A stretch of 64,000 nucleotides of DNA from an uncultured Bacilli bacterium (GCA_934148535.1 CAKPDF010000004.1:59904-123903); one strand, 5' to 3'. Positions 9,592 through 19,038 are shown, counted from the first letter of the stretch. Program-made: numbers and translations. Notes: generated from the sequence alone by a model not told the origin.

Positions 9592-10566
9592 ATGAAGCAA
9601 ATAACAAAAGAATATTTAGAAAAATTAGACAAAGAAATAATAGAAGATGAAGAGTTAGAATTTATTCCTCTAACCTTTGATTATGCTCTTAAGAGTATTG
9701 CTGCTAAAAATCAAAAGATATTTAGAAAGTTTATAATTCAAACAACACACTTAGAAAATATTACAGATAATGATAAAATGTCATTTTTAGATAAGGAATT
9801 AATTAAAAGTACTGCTAAAGAACAAGCAAGAGAAGTTGATTTTTATTTAAAGATAGGTAATGATATATTAATTGATGTAGAAATGAATAGAAAAGGATAT
9901 AAGTATGTTAAAGAAAGGAATGCTATTTATATTGCTAAATTAATAACATTAAAATTAGAGGTTAATACTAGTTATCAAGAAATGAAAAAGAAAGAGTTTT
10001 ATCAGGTAAACATAAATGGAAACGAAAGTAAAGATGATATATTACCAGAAAGAGAAATGGAATTACGTTATTTAGATAATAATGAAGCATCATTTCCTAA
10101 CTTTAGAATTCTATTAAAAAATCTTGATAGATACAGAAAACTTTGGTATAATAAATCCAGAAAGTTCAAGTATGATGAAGTATTTTTAGTGGCATTAACA
10201 TCAAAAAGTTATGTAGAATTATATGAAATATTAAAAACTATTCTATCAGATGATGAACTAAATGAATTTATATGGAGTGTGATTGGAATGAGAGAAGACA
10301 GATTTATATTACACGAATGGCAGAAAGAAAAATTTGATAAATTGATTGCAGAGAATATGAAAGAAGATGCAATAAAAGAAGGTCTAGAGCAAGGTTTAGA
10401 GCAAGGCCTAGAGCAAGGAATAGAAAAAGGAATAGAACAAGGTAAAGAAGAAAATAAAATAGAAATGATTAAATCTATGTTAGAAAATGACATTGATATA
10501 GAAAAAATTTCAAAAATAAGTGGTAAATCGATAGAAGAAATAGAAAAAATAGCAAAATTTAACTAG
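9592..10566 (+). CDS. Rpn-family PD-(D/E)XK nuclease / putative transposase
   Basis: 324 aa. The N-terminal nuclease fold shows a D-x(n)-ExN pattern (REVDFYLKIG...ILIDVEMNRKG, about 82-103) like the Rpn (recombination-promoting nuclease) family, whose members cut DNA and promote RecA-independent recombination. The C-terminal third carries six degenerate GLEQ-type repeats (residues about 264-287) and a helical tail, as in many family members. AGGAG precedes the ATG. Single gene between two terminators, typical of a mobile accessory gene. Family call confident; cellular role unknown. Confidence 0.85.
   Translation: MKQITKEYLEKLDKEIIEDEELEFIPLTFDYALKSIAAKNQKIFRKFIIQTTHLENITDNDKMSFLDKELIKSTAKEQAREVDFYLKIGNDILIDVEMNRKGYKYVKERNAIYIAKLITLKLEVNTSYQEMKKKEFYQVNINGNESKDDILPEREMELRYLDNNEASFPNFRILLKNLDRYRKLWYNKSRKFKYDEVFLVALTSKSYVELYEILKTILSDDELNEFIWSVIGMREDRFILHEWQKEKFDKLIAENMKEDAIKEGLEQGLEQGLEQGIEKGIEQGKEENKIEMIKSMLENDIDIEKISKISGKSIEEIEKIAKFN
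10381..10452 (+). repeat. six 12-bp tandem repeats inside the Rpn gene
   Basis: Units begin GGTCTAGAGCAA, GGTTTAGAGCAA, GGCCTAGAGCAA, then drift; they encode GLEQ GLEQ GLEQ GIEK GIEQ GKEE. Confidence 0.9.
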
Positions 10567-10617
10567 TATTTAATACTAAATTAAAATATTAATTAGATTA
10601 CTAGTAATTCAACAAGG

Positions 10618-10649
10618 GATAGAAATAAACTTCTATCTTCTTTTTCTTA
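10618..10649 (+). terminator. terminator after the Rpn gene
   Basis: Stem GATAGAA (10618-10624) / TTCTATC (10631-10637), followed by a T-rich run. Confidence 0.75.
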
Positions 10650-10770
10650 TATTAAACAATAAAAATAAACAAAAAACATTGATAATATTGTCAAAATATT
10701 ATATACTTATTTATATAAAAGGCATTATAGTCTCTATATATAATATATAAATAAAAAGGAGTTGTCTCTT

Positions 10771-11523
10771 ATGAAAGAAACAAGAATTATGAAAGTATTT
10801 GAACAGTATATTAAAAAATTCAATATGAATAAAAATAATACTAAATGTGTATATTTTCATTGCATAAAAGTAATGGATTTATGTAAAAACATTGCAAGTG
10901 TATTAGGAATATTCTCTAAAGAAGAAATAATAGTCTGTGAATTAATAGGCCTATTCCATGATATATCTTTATTTGAAAATAAAGATAATGGATACACATT
11001 ACTACCTAAAGAAGACACATCTAAAAGAAGTATAGAAATATTATTTGGTGAAGACGGACTAATGAGAAAAATAACAGAAGATACTACTTATGACGAAATA
11101 ATAAAAATAGCAATATACTGCCAAAATAAAAATGGATTACCAAGTAAATTAAATGATAAAATGTTACACTATTGCAAAGTATTAAAAGATGCTCACACCC
11201 TAGATACATTCAGAATAGTATTAAATTATCCATGCATAGATATGCATATAGATAACTATCCAAGCAATAATATATATGAAAATTTCAAACACTTTCAAGT
11301 AATGAGACCAACATATGAAGATAATGATGCCGATGCAATAATAATAGTATTATCACAAGTATTTGCAATAAATTATTTATACAGTTATTCATTATTAAAT
11401 GAAGAACAATTTGTAAATAAAGTAACTGAATCACTAATATTTAAAGATAAAAATATAATGAAATTCTTTAAACAAATAAATATGGTACTAAATAATTATA
11501 TAACAAGAAAGATAGGTGGATAA
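10771..11523 (+). CDS. HD-domain protein
   Basis: 250 aa. Candidate metal ligands follow the HD superfamily order: H in YFHCIKV (about 28), HD in GLFHDISLF (about 67-68) and a later D in KDAHTLDTF (about 152). HD proteins are usually metal-dependent phosphohydrolases acting on nucleotides, including cyclic ones; the substrate cannot be told here. ATG 10771 is chosen because AAAAAGGAG ends 9 nt before it; a TTG inside that site at 10762 is rejected. It ends one base before the valS ATG, so the two form an operon. Confidence 0.75.
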   Translation: MKETRIMKVFEQYIKKFNMNKNNTKCVYFHCIKVMDLCKNIASVLGIFSKEEIIVCELIGLFHDISLFENKDNGYTLLPKEDTSKRSIEILFGEDGLMRKITEDTTYDEIIKIAIYCQNKNGLPSKLNDKMLHYCKVLKDAHTLDTFRIVLNYPCIDMHIDNYPSNNIYENFKHFQVMRPTYEDNDADAIIIVLSQVFAINYLYSYSLLNEEQFVNKVTESLIFKDKNIMKFFKQINMVLNNYITRKIGG

Positions 11524-11524
11524 A

Positions 11525-14071
11525 ATGCTTGATAAAAAATACAACCATATAGAAGTAGAAAAAGATAAATATAACTTATGGAAAGAAAAACAATATTTTA
11601 AATCTGGGGATTTAAATAAAGCCCCATTTTGTATAGTTATTCCTCCTCCAAATGTAACAGGTAAATTGCACATAGGACATGCCTGGGATACAACAATACA
11701 AGATATAATAATAAGATTTAAAAGAATGCAAGGATATGACACATTATGGTTACCAGGTATGGACCATGCAGCTATAGCAACAGAAGTAAAAGTAATAAAT
11801 AAACTAAAAGAAAATGGAATAGATAAATATGAACTAGGAAGAGAAAAATTTCTAGAAGAATGCTGGAAATGGAAAAATGAACATTCAGATTTAATACATG
11901 ATCAATGGGCTAAATTAGGATTATCAGTAGATTATTCAAAAGAAAGATTTACTCTTGACGCCGGTTTAAACAAAGCTGTAACTAAAGTTTTTGTAGATTA
12001 TTACAATAAAGGATTGATTTATAGAGGAGAAAAAATAATAAATTGGGACCCAAAGAATCAAACTGCATTATCAAATGAAGAAGTAATTTACAAAGACGTA
12101 GAAGGAGCCTTTTATCACATTAAATATTATTTAGAAAATAGTGATAAATATTTAGAAGTTGCAACAACAAGACCAGAAACAATGTTTGGTGATACCGCTG
12201 TAGCAGTAAATCCTGATGATGAAAGATATAAAGATTTAATAGGAAAGAATGTAATATTGCCATTAGTAGAAAGAAAAATACCAATAATTGCAGATATTCA
12301 TGCCGACCCAGAATTTGGAACAGGTGTAGTTAAAATAACTCCAGCCCACGATCCAAATGACTTTGAAGTAGGAAATAGACATAACTTAGAAAGAATAATA
12401 GTAATGAATCCAGATGGAACAATGAATGAAAACGCTGGAGTATATAAAGGACTTGACAGATTTGAATGCAGAAAACAAGTAGTAGAAGACCTAGAAAAAC
12501 AAGGATATTTAATCAATATTGAGAAAATAACTCACTCAGTAGGACACTCAGAAAGAACCGGAGTAATGGTAGAACCATATCTATCAAAACAATGGTTTGT
12601 AAAAATGAGACCACTAGCAGATGCTGTTTTAAATAATCAAAAAAATAAAGACACAAAAGTAAATTTCGTTCCAGAAAGATATGAAAAAACAATGAACCAT
12701 TGGATGGAAATAACATATGATTGGTGCATATCAAGACAACTATGGTGGGGACACAGAATACCAGCTTGGTACAAAGGTGATGAAATTTATGTAGGCATGG
12801 AAGCTCCAACTGAACCAGGTTGGGTACAAGATCCAGATGTTTTAGATACTTGGTTTTCATCAGCATTATGGCCATTCAGTACACTAGGTTGGCCAGAAGA
12901 AACCGAAGACTTAAAAAGGTACTATCCAAACAATGCCCTAGTAACTGGATATGATATAATACCATTCTGGGTAAACAGAATGACCTTCCAAGGATTAGAA
13001 TTATTAGGTCAAAGACCATTTAAAGATTGTATAATTCATGGCTTAATAAGAGATAAAGAAGGAAGAAAAATGAGTAAATCCCTAGGAAATGGAGTAGACC
13101 CCATGGAAGTAATTAATACTTATGGAGCAGACTCATTAAGATACTTCTTAACCACAAATACCGCATCAGGAATGGATTTAAGATATGATGAAGAAAAAGT
13201 AAAATCTACTTGGAATTTTATAAATAAATTATGGAATGCATCTAGATATACATTAATGACATTAGAAGATTTTAAATCTGAAGATTATACCCTAGATAAC
13301 TTAGCAAAAGAAGATAAATGGATATTAACAAAATTAAACAAAACAATTAATGATGTCACAAAATCAATGGAAAAATATGATTTCAATATTGTAGGTAATA
13401 CATTATATTCATTTATTTGGAATGATTTCTGTGACAAATATATTGAATTATCAAAATTTAGTAAAAATAATCAAACAAAAAGTGTTTTATTAAAAGTACT
13501 AACAGACATATTAAAAATGATGCATCCATTCATGCCGTATGTAACAGAAGAAATATATACAAAACTACCAATAAAAGATGCAGAATCAATAATGATATCT
13601 CGTTATCCTCTATATAATAAAGATCAAGTATACATAAATGATGAAAAAGAAATAGATGATATATTAGAATTTATTACCTTATTTAGAAATAAGAAAAAAG
13701 AACTAAATATACCATCTACATATAAAGTAAAAATAGATATAAAATCTAAAGAATTAAAAGAATTAGTAATAAATATATTAAAATTAAAAGATAAAGAATT
13801 ACCTTTCACTAACAATGAATTTATAGAAAAGATAGAAAAAAATAATTATAAAATAGAAATAGAATTTGATAATAGTAAAAATAAAGAAGAAGAACGCTCA
13901 AACCTAGAACACGAAAAAGAAAAATTACTTAATTCTATAGAAAGAAGAAAAAAATTATTATCAAATCAAAACTATGTTTCTAAAGCCCCTGCTAATATTG
14001 TAGAAAATGAAAGGTTAGCCTTAGAAAAAGAAGAAAAAGCTCTTGATTTAATCTTAGAAAAATTAAAATAA
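11525..14071 (+). CDS. valS: valyl-tRNA synthetase
   Basis: 848 aa class I synthetase charging tRNA-Val. HIGH at about 49-52 (GKLHIGHAWD), editing domain with TTRPETMFGDTAV, KMSKS near 515-519 (RKMSKSLGN), anticodon-binding helices, and the C-terminal tRNA-binding coiled coil beginning about 785 (...LSNQNYVSKAPANIVENE). ATG 11525 follows AGGTGG by 5 nt; the GTG at 11516 lies inside that site. No T-box leader (no AGGGTGG-type motif) is visible upstream, so expression is probably driven from the HD gene promoter. The tRNA-Val(TAC) gene is in this window at 23.4 kb. Confidence 0.98.
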   Translation: MLDKKYNHIEVEKDKYNLWKEKQYFKSGDLNKAPFCIVIPPPNVTGKLHIGHAWDTTIQDIIIRFKRMQGYDTLWLPGMDHAAIATEVKVINKLKENGIDKYELGREKFLEECWKWKNEHSDLIHDQWAKLGLSVDYSKERFTLDAGLNKAVTKVFVDYYNKGLIYRGEKIINWDPKNQTALSNEEVIYKDVEGAFYHIKYYLENSDKYLEVATTRPETMFGDTAVAVNPDDERYKDLIGKNVILPLVERKIPIIADIHADPEFGTGVVKITPAHDPNDFEVGNRHNLERIIVMNPDGTMNENAGVYKGLDRFECRKQVVEDLEKQGYLINIEKITHSVGHSERTGVMVEPYLSKQWFVKMRPLADAVLNNQKNKDTKVNFVPERYEKTMNHWMEITYDWCISRQLWWGHRIPAWYKGDEIYVGMEAPTEPGWVQDPDVLDTWFSSALWPFSTLGWPEETEDLKRYYPNNALVTGYDIIPFWVNRMTFQGLELLGQRPFKDCIIHGLIRDKEGRKMSKSLGNGVDPMEVINTYGADSLRYFLTTNTASGMDLRYDEEKVKSTWNFINKLWNASRYTLMTLEDFKSEDYTLDNLAKEDKWILTKLNKTINDVTKSMEKYDFNIVGNTLYSFIWNDFCDKYIELSKFSKNNQTKSVLLKVLTDILKMMHPFMPYVTEEIYTKLPIKDAESIMISRYPLYNKDQVYINDEKEIDDILEFITLFRNKKKELNIPSTYKVKIDIKSKELKELVINILKLKDKELPFTNNEFIEKIEKNNYKIEIEFDNSKNKEEERSNLEHEKEKLLNSIERRKKLLSNQNYVSKAPANIVENERLALEKEEKALDLILEKLK

Positions 14072-14163
14072 GATACAATTAAGAAACGCAAAAATATATC
14101 CCAATAAAAATAAATACTTTAATATTAATACTTATTAATAAACGAAAAGGAGTGAATTAAATT

Positions 14164-14634
14164 ATGAATTATTGTCCAAAATGTGGAAATAAAGTTGATG
14201 AAAATATTACATATTGCCCAAATTGTGGAGCTAGATTAGAAGAAGGAAATACTACAATTATAAATAACTATTATAATAATGTTCCCCCAATAGAAGAAAG
14301 AAATATTGCTATGGTAATAATATTATCTCTTATTACTTGTGGTATATATGGAATATATTGGTTTGTAAAAATGACAGATGAAGCAAAACAATTATCTTCT
14401 TCAGATAATGCTGGCGGTGGATTAGCATTTGTATATACTTTAATAACTTGTGGAATATATACAATTTATTGGAATTACAAAATGGGTAAAAACATGTATG
14501 AAGCAGGTCAAAAATATGAAATAAACATCGAAGATAATTCAGTAATATATTTAGTTTTATCATTATTTGGATTAGGAATTGTAAGCGAATGTTTAATGCA
14601 GAATGATTTAAATAAATTTGCCAATGTTAGATAG
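14164..14634 (+). CDS. zinc-ribbon DUF4234 membrane protein
   Basis: 156 aa. An N-terminal zinc ribbon has two CxxC pairs (CPKC at 4-7, CPNC at 19-22). After a linker come membrane segments with the repeated pattern ITCGIYGIYWF / ITCGIYTIYWN that marks DUF4234, and a third hydrophobic stretch. Function unknown; such proteins are thought to be small integral membrane proteins with a cytoplasmic zinc finger. AAAAGGAG precedes the ATG with a long spacer. The next gene overlaps its end by 11 bp. Confidence 0.85.
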   Translation: MNYCPKCGNKVDENITYCPNCGARLEEGNTTIINNYYNNVPPIEERNIAMVIILSLITCGIYGIYWFVKMTDEAKQLSSSDNAGGGLAFVYTLITCGIYTIYWNYKMGKNMYEAGQKYEINIEDNSVIYLVLSLFGLGIVSECLMQNDLNKFANVR

Positions 14635-15025
14635 TAAAAGAATAAGAAAATTAATATTATCTTTATTAATTATAATAATAATGTTAATTTTCTTTCTTTA
14701 TTTAAACAAAAATTATGGATTTTACATTCCTTGCTTATTTCATAAACTAACTAATTTATATTGCCCTGGATGTGGAATAACAAGATGTATTGTATCTTTA
14801 TTAAAAGGAAATATATCTGAAGCATTTAAATATAATCAACTTGCTTTTATCCTATTACCATTCTTAACAGTATACTTTATCTATAAAATATATCTTTATT
14901 TAACTAATAGTCAAGATAAAATTATTAAAAAAATTCCAAATATTATCTGGATCATTTTACTAATAATAACAATACTATTTGGAATATTAAGAAATATCAA
15001 ATATTTTACATTTTTAAGACCATAA
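14624..15025 (+). CDS. DUF2752 small membrane protein
   Basis: 133 aa. The conserved YCPGCGITR motif (about 46-54) and three hydrophobic segments identify DUF2752. Function unknown. The ATG at 14624 overlaps the end of the DUF4234 gene, suggesting coupled translation; a TTG at 14618 is also possible. The DUF2752/DUF4234 pairing recurs in Bacillota and suggests a shared membrane role (inference). Confidence 0.85.
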   Translation: MLDSKRIRKLILSLLIIIIMLIFFLYLNKNYGFYIPCLFHKLTNLYCPGCGITRCIVSLLKGNISEAFKYNQLAFILLPFLTVYFIYKIYLYLTNSQDKIIKKIPNIIWIILLIITILFGILRNIKYFTFLRP

Positions 15026-15056
15026 GAATATATAACATAATATTCTTATTTTTTTG
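15022..15056 (+). terminator. terminator after the DUF2752 gene
   Basis: Nine-bp stem ATAAGAATA (15022-15030) / TATTCTTAT (15041-15049), then T7; the stem overlaps the stop codon. Confidence 0.85.
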
Positions 15057-15080
15057 CATAATAATAAAGAGGTGAAATTG

Positions 15081-15788
15081 ATGGATACAGTACCAAATAT
15101 AATATTTAGAACAATTTTAGTATTAGTATTTTTATTTATATTAACAAAAATAATGGGAAAAAAACAAGTATCCCAATTGAATATCTTTGATTATGCAATA
15201 GGAATAACAATGGGCTCAATAGCAGCAGATATATCACTAGATATAGAAAAAAATATGATAGGTGGATTAATATCATTAGGAATATATGGCTTATCAGAAG
15301 TATTTATTTCTATATTAACCCTAAAAAGCATAACAGCAAGAAAAATATTTACTGGAACACCAAGAACATTAATAGAAAATAATAAAATACTATATAAAAA
15401 TATGAAAAAAGAAAAAATAGATATCAATGATTTGCAAGAAGAAGCAAGACAACAAGGATATTTTAATCTAGAAGATATAAACTATGCAATATTAGAAACA
15501 AATGGAAAAATAAGCTTTTTACCCAAAACAGAAAAGACACCACCTACCAAAAAAGAACTAAATGTAAATTATAATCAAGAATCATTAGTAGCAAATATAA
15601 TTATAGACAGTAAATTACTAGAAAATAATCTAAAAAATATGAATAAAGATATAAAATGGTTAAATCAACAATTAAAAATAAAAGGATACAAAGATTATTC
15701 AAAGATTCTTTTAGCGACTCTAGATAATAACGAAAAAATAGTAGTATACGAAAAAAATAACAAAAAAGATAAGCAAATCCTAGAATAA
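15081..15788 (+). CDS. DUF421 membrane protein (YetF/YcaP type)
   Basis: 235 aa. Three N-terminal membrane segments, with the family signature GKKQVSQLNIFDYAIGITMGSIAAD, are followed by a cytoplasmic alpha/beta domain (GTPRTLIENNKI...ARQQGYFNLEDINYAILETNGKISFLP). The C-terminal extension of about 75 aa is a second, more divergent copy-like region. In Bacillus YetF-type proteins are linked to spore membrane proteins such as SpoVAEa, but the biochemical role is unknown. AAAGAGGTG precedes ATG 15081. Confidence 0.88.
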   Translation: MDTVPNIIFRTILVLVFLFILTKIMGKKQVSQLNIFDYAIGITMGSIAADISLDIEKNMIGGLISLGIYGLSEVFISILTLKSITARKIFTGTPRTLIENNKILYKNMKKEKIDINDLQEEARQQGYFNLEDINYAILETNGKISFLPKTEKTPPTKKELNVNYNQESLVANIIIDSKLLENNLKNMNKDIKWLNQQLKIKGYKDYSKILLATLDNNEKIVVYEKNNKKDKQILE

Positions 15789-15924
15789 AATTATTATAAT
15801 TTAAAAGAACTAATTTGCTAATTAATATTGAGTTTTTATAATATTTAATATAAAATTAAACTAGAATTAAAATTTTAACAGATTAAAATTAGTAAAGCAG
15901 CAAATATAGAAGGAGTATAGAAGT

Positions 15925-16506
15925 ATGAAAGAAAATTTTGATAATCTATTAAAAAAATTAAAAAAATGTGAAATCTGCAAAGAAAAATTTGGCTTTCAAC
16001 CACATCCTATATTTTTAGGAAATATTAATTCAAAAATAGTTCAAATTAGTCAAGCACCATCCGCTACAGTTCATAAAACTTTAAAGCCATTTACAGATCA
16101 AAGTGGTAAAAGGTTAAAATATGAATGGTATATGATAGATGATAAAACTTTTTATAATCCAAATAATTTTTATATAGCAGCTCTTTCTCATTGTTATCCA
16201 GGAAAAGATAAAAATGGTAACGATAAAACTCCACCCAAAAATTGTTACGAAACCTGGATAAAAAAAGAATTAGAATATATAAACAATAAACTATATATAA
16301 TAATAGGAGCAAAATCCGCAAAAACATTTTTTCCTAATGAAAATTTTAACAAATTAGTCTTTAAAAATAATTACATCAACGGAAAGCCAGCAATTGTCTT
16401 ACCACATCCATCACCTTTAAATATAAAATGGTTTAAAGATCACCCAGAATTTATGCAAAAAAGAATAATGGAAGTAAGAAAAATAATAAATGAAACATTA
16501 AATTAA
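15925..16506 (+). CDS. uracil-DNA glycosylase family protein
   Basis: 193 aa. The UDG-superfamily signature LPHPSPLN (about 158-165) is the leucine/HPS loop; the N-terminal part has QAPSATVHKT in the position of the catalytic loop. A CEICKEKF motif (CxxC, 13-16) and a further Cys resemble the iron-sulphur or zinc sites of family 4/5-like enzymes, but not enough Cys are obvious for a full 4Fe-4S cluster. Probably removes damaged bases; the substrate is uncertain. AGGAG lies ahead of the ATG. Stand-alone gene. Confidence 0.8.
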   Translation: MKENFDNLLKKLKKCEICKEKFGFQPHPIFLGNINSKIVQISQAPSATVHKTLKPFTDQSGKRLKYEWYMIDDKTFYNPNNFYIAALSHCYPGKDKNGNDKTPPKNCYETWIKKELEYINNKLYIIIGAKSAKTFFPNENFNKLVFKNNYINGKPAIVLPHPSPLNIKWFKDHPEFMQKRIMEVRKIINETLN

Positions 16507-16574
16507 AAAATACATAATAATAATTATAATTTATATTTTTCACCATTATTTCATATATTTATTTAGGTGATATA

Positions 16575-17234
16575 ATGAAAAAATACAAATCACTATTACT
16601 AGTAATAACTTTAATATCAATATTTACCTTATCAAAAACAAATGCCATAATAAATGATTATTCATTACTAGGAAAAACAATCTACTTAGACGCAGGACAC
16701 GGAGGTAAGGATTCGGGTGCTATATCTAGAGATATAATAGAAAAAGACTTAAATTTACAACTATCAAAATTATTAGAAAAATATCTCACTGAAAAAGGAG
16801 CATATGTATTACAAACAAGAGATGGAGATTACGATCTATCATCATCTACAATAAATAGAAAAAGAAATGATTTATACAATAGAGCAAAAATAATAAATGA
16901 CTCAAAATCAGATTTATATATATCGATTCATTTAAATTCATCAACGGTTTCAACCTGGAAAGGTATTCAAGTATTTTACACTAAAACAAATAAAGAAAAT
17001 AAGTTATTAGCAAATACCATAACAGAAAATTTAAAAGAAAATATTAAAAATGTAAAAGACATAAAAGAAGAAAATAATTACTATATGTATCCAAAAATAA
17101 AAATACCAGGAGTATTAATAGAAGCAGGATTTATCTCAAATCCAAGTGATAATTATCTATTAAGAAAAAAAGAATATCAAGAAAAGTTATTAAAAGATAT
17201 TGTAAAAGGAATAGAAGAATATTTTAATGAATAA
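16575..17234 (+). CDS. cwlD: N-acetylmuramoyl-L-alanine amidase, CwlD-like
   Basis: 219 aa with a signal peptide (1-24) and one Amidase_3 domain. Zinc ligands: H in LDAGHGGKDSGA (about 41), E in LEKDLNLQL-type IIEKDLN (about 56) and H in SIHLNSS (about 120); catalytic E in LIEAGFISNP (about 193). Cell-wall cleavage between MurNAc and the stem peptide. Length and the spacing ...RKRNDLYNRAKIIN...WKGIQVFYTK...ENNYYMYPKIKIPGVLIEAGF match CwlD, the enzyme that makes muramic-lactam in spore cortex, better than multidomain amidases, but a housekeeping amidase is possible. Good TTAGGTGATATA site before the ATG. Confidence 0.85.
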   Translation: MKKYKSLLLVITLISIFTLSKTNAIINDYSLLGKTIYLDAGHGGKDSGAISRDIIEKDLNLQLSKLLEKYLTEKGAYVLQTRDGDYDLSSSTINRKRNDLYNRAKIINDSKSDLYISIHLNSSTVSTWKGIQVFYTKTNKENKLLANTITENLKENIKNVKDIKEENNYYMYPKIKIPGVLIEAGFISNPSDNYLLRKKEYQEKLLKDIVKGIEEYFNE

Positions 17235-17270
17235 GAAATAATTTCTAAGTCAGATTTTATTTCTTTTTTA
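17233..17270 (+). terminator. terminator of the amidase gene
   Basis: Stem AAGAAATAA (17233-17241) / TTATTTCTT (17257-17265), then T-rich. Confidence 0.8.
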
Positions 17271-17461
17271 AATAATGTTAAATTCATAATGAAAGAATGT
17301 TTGTAAAAAGAGTAATTATATAGTGTAGAAAACAAGTTGATTATAATTCAAGATGCATCCAGTATTTCAATATTAAAATGTATGTAAAAAAACATATTCT
17401 TTCTTAAAAATTATAATATTACATATAATTAATAATGTTTATTTGCATCAGACATATTATC

Positions 17462-17494
17462 AATTGCATCATTTTGCACTATAATGATGCAATT
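17462..17494. repeat. perfect 12-bp inverted repeat
   Basis: AATTGCATCATT (17462-17473), 9-nt loop, AATGATGCAATT (17483-17494). It is followed by an A-run, not a T-run, so it is not a plus-strand terminator. It sits in the 354-bp gap 17235-17588, which otherwise holds only the remnant noted next. Confidence 0.85.
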
Positions 17495-17566
17495 AAAAAA
17501 ATTATTGTTAAAAATATTGTAAAAGGGATAGAAAATTATTTCAATAATAAAAAAATTATAGTATAA
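17480..17566 (+). pseudogene. remnant of a second CwlD-like amidase C-terminus
   Basis: In one frame the sequence reads KNIVKGIENYFN then NKKIIV and a stop, matching the last residues of the intact amidase 330 bp upstream (KDIVKGIEEYFNE). DNA also matches at most positions. No upstream body of the gene remains. A fossil of a tandem duplication is the simplest reading. Confidence 0.6.
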
Positions 17567-17588
17567 TTATAATAGCAGGTGAATGTCT

Positions 17589-17945
17589 ATGGAAAAAGTA
17601 TACTTAAAATATGATGATGTAAGACCATATGTAGAATGTGACTATGGACCAGTTTGGGAAATGCTATATCTAGGTCCATTCTACCCATTAAGAAAAAAAG
17701 ATACAAAATTCTTCATATTAATATTATTATTACAAATAGCGATATCTACAATAATGCTTATAATATTACCCCCACCAGCAAGCATCGTAACTTGCCTAAT
17801 AATGATATTCTTAATAAATCTATTATTTTCTCTTAATTATAACATGATAATAATAGAATATCTTTTAAAAGAAGGATACTATCCAATGGACTATAAATCA
17901 TCAGATAAATTAATAAAAAAAGGAATATACTTCAAATTACAATAG
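17589..17945 (+). CDS. small membrane protein, unknown
   Basis: 118 aa with two membrane segments (about 42-60 and 66-84) between a charged N-terminal part (YVECDYGPVWEMLYLGPFYPLRKKDTKF) and a short C-terminal cytoplasmic tail. The layout recalls DUF2628-type small membrane proteins, not securely. AGCAGGTGA ends about 7 nt before ATG 17589; the ATG at 17583 is almost inside that site. Convergent with the phospholipase-like gene. Confidence 0.65.
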   Translation: MEKVYLKYDDVRPYVECDYGPVWEMLYLGPFYPLRKKDTKFFILILLLQIAISTIMLIILPPPASIVTCLIMIFLINLLFSLNYNMIIIEYLLKEGYYPMDYKSSDKLIKKGIYFKLQ

Positions 17946-17963
17946 TATATTCTTTTCTTTTTT
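17923..17963 (+). terminator. terminator overlapping the gene end
   Basis: GAATATAC (17923-17930) pairs with GTATATTC (17945-17952), followed by a T-rich run; the left arm lies in the coding end. Confidence 0.65.
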
Positions 17964-18948
17964 AAAATTCAAAATATTTAAGTTCTAACTTACTACCACA
18001 ATCAAGCCCAGTTAAATAAGATAAATTCTTAAATATAACATTTAACTTTCTTTCATTAATATTACCACTACTAAGCATTCTATCAACTTCTTCTATAGCG
18101 TACTCACACTTATCTATAGCCATATTATATAAATCAAAGAATGAATATGTATATGATATCTTTTTATCACAAGGATGAAACCATTTATCATGATCTAAAT
18201 TTAAATACATCTTCTTTTTCTCATAATCACCCCTATAACTAAAAGATTTAATCTTAGTAATCCACTTAGGAGTAAAACTATCAATAAAACTATAAAATTT
18301 CTTTTTTATTCCAAAATAATCATAACTAATAATCCTAAAAAACAATCTCATATCATTAATAGATTTTAAATATACCTTCCACATATCATCATTATCATAA
18401 AAAATAGAATAAGTATAATTAATACATTTCTTAAGTTCACTATCCATACCATTAACATTCAAAAACATCTTATGTATCTTATACTTACAAGGATTAATCT
18501 TTTCTCTATCATGTATCATATATCTATCAACAAAAAACTCCATATCAAAATGTAGAGCATTATATTTATAACTACTAACATCCTTAGAATTAAATTTACC
18601 AGTCTTATAAAAAATAAAAGGATGACACATAGAATCTAAAAAGTAATGGCACATATATCCATATAAAAAACTAACTACAGAAGATTTATCATATAAATTA
18701 TTATCATTTATATAATAAATAAGCCTCTTAAAAAAGCACCTAGTATCTTTAGTATGTACTGTACTACCCAAATCAAAAATCTTTTTAGCCTCTTTCCCTA
18801 TAAAATTATTATAAAAATATAAAACATCAGGTCCTTGACAAAACATCTTATATAACTCTATATCTTCACAAAATCTATATTTAATTTTAGAATTTAATTT
18901 ATTATATACATCCATCCCAAAATAAGTATGCGTAACTGAACTAGGCAT
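17962..18948 (-). CDS. zinc-dependent phospholipase C family protein
   Basis: 328 aa. Pattern of the bacterial zinc phospholipase C/S1-P1 nuclease-like family found in Bacillota: MPSSVTHTYFG at the N-terminus, CQGPDVLYF near 38, STVHTKD near 62, and GYMCHYFLDSMCHPF near 98-112, giving the His/Asp metal ligands. No signal peptide, so probably cytoplasmic, unlike the secreted toxin. Physiological substrate unknown. Divergent from the Abi_2 gene, with a 113-bp intergenic region between them. Confidence 0.82.
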   Translation of the reverse strand: MPSSVTHTYFGMDVYNKLNSKIKYRFCEDIELYKMFCQGPDVLYFYNNFIGKEAKKIFDLGSTVHTKDTRCFFKRLIYYINDNNLYDKSSVVSFLYGYMCHYFLDSMCHPFIFYKTGKFNSKDVSSYKYNALHFDMEFFVDRYMIHDREKINPCKYKIHKMFLNVNGMDSELKKCINYTYSIFYDNDDMWKVYLKSINDMRLFFRIISYDYFGIKKKFYSFIDSFTPKWITKIKSFSYRGDYEKKKMYLNLDHDKWFHPCDKKISYTYSFFDLYNMAIDKCEYAIEEVDRMLSSGNINERKLNVIFKNLSYLTGLDCGSKLELKYFEF

Positions 18949-19027
18949 ATAACCACTCCAATCATCAACTAATTATATCATAAAATAATCTACAATATTC
19001 CAAAAATAATATCAATTTTATAATGTT

Positions 19028-19038
19028 TATGATATAAT
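19028..19038 (+). promoter_or_regulatory. extended -10 of the Abi_2 gene
   Basis: TATGATATAAT at 19028-19038, about 24 nt before the start codon; no convincing -35. Confidence 0.55.

Noticed and set aside
10381..10452. CRISPR-like repeat array
   Set aside because: The 12-bp units are contiguous, in frame and without spacers; no true CRISPR array or cas gene was seen in the window.
10650..11524. T-box riboswitch upstream of the HD-valS operon
   Set aside because: No T-box core or specifier-type structure could be found; valS is simply downstream of the HD gene.
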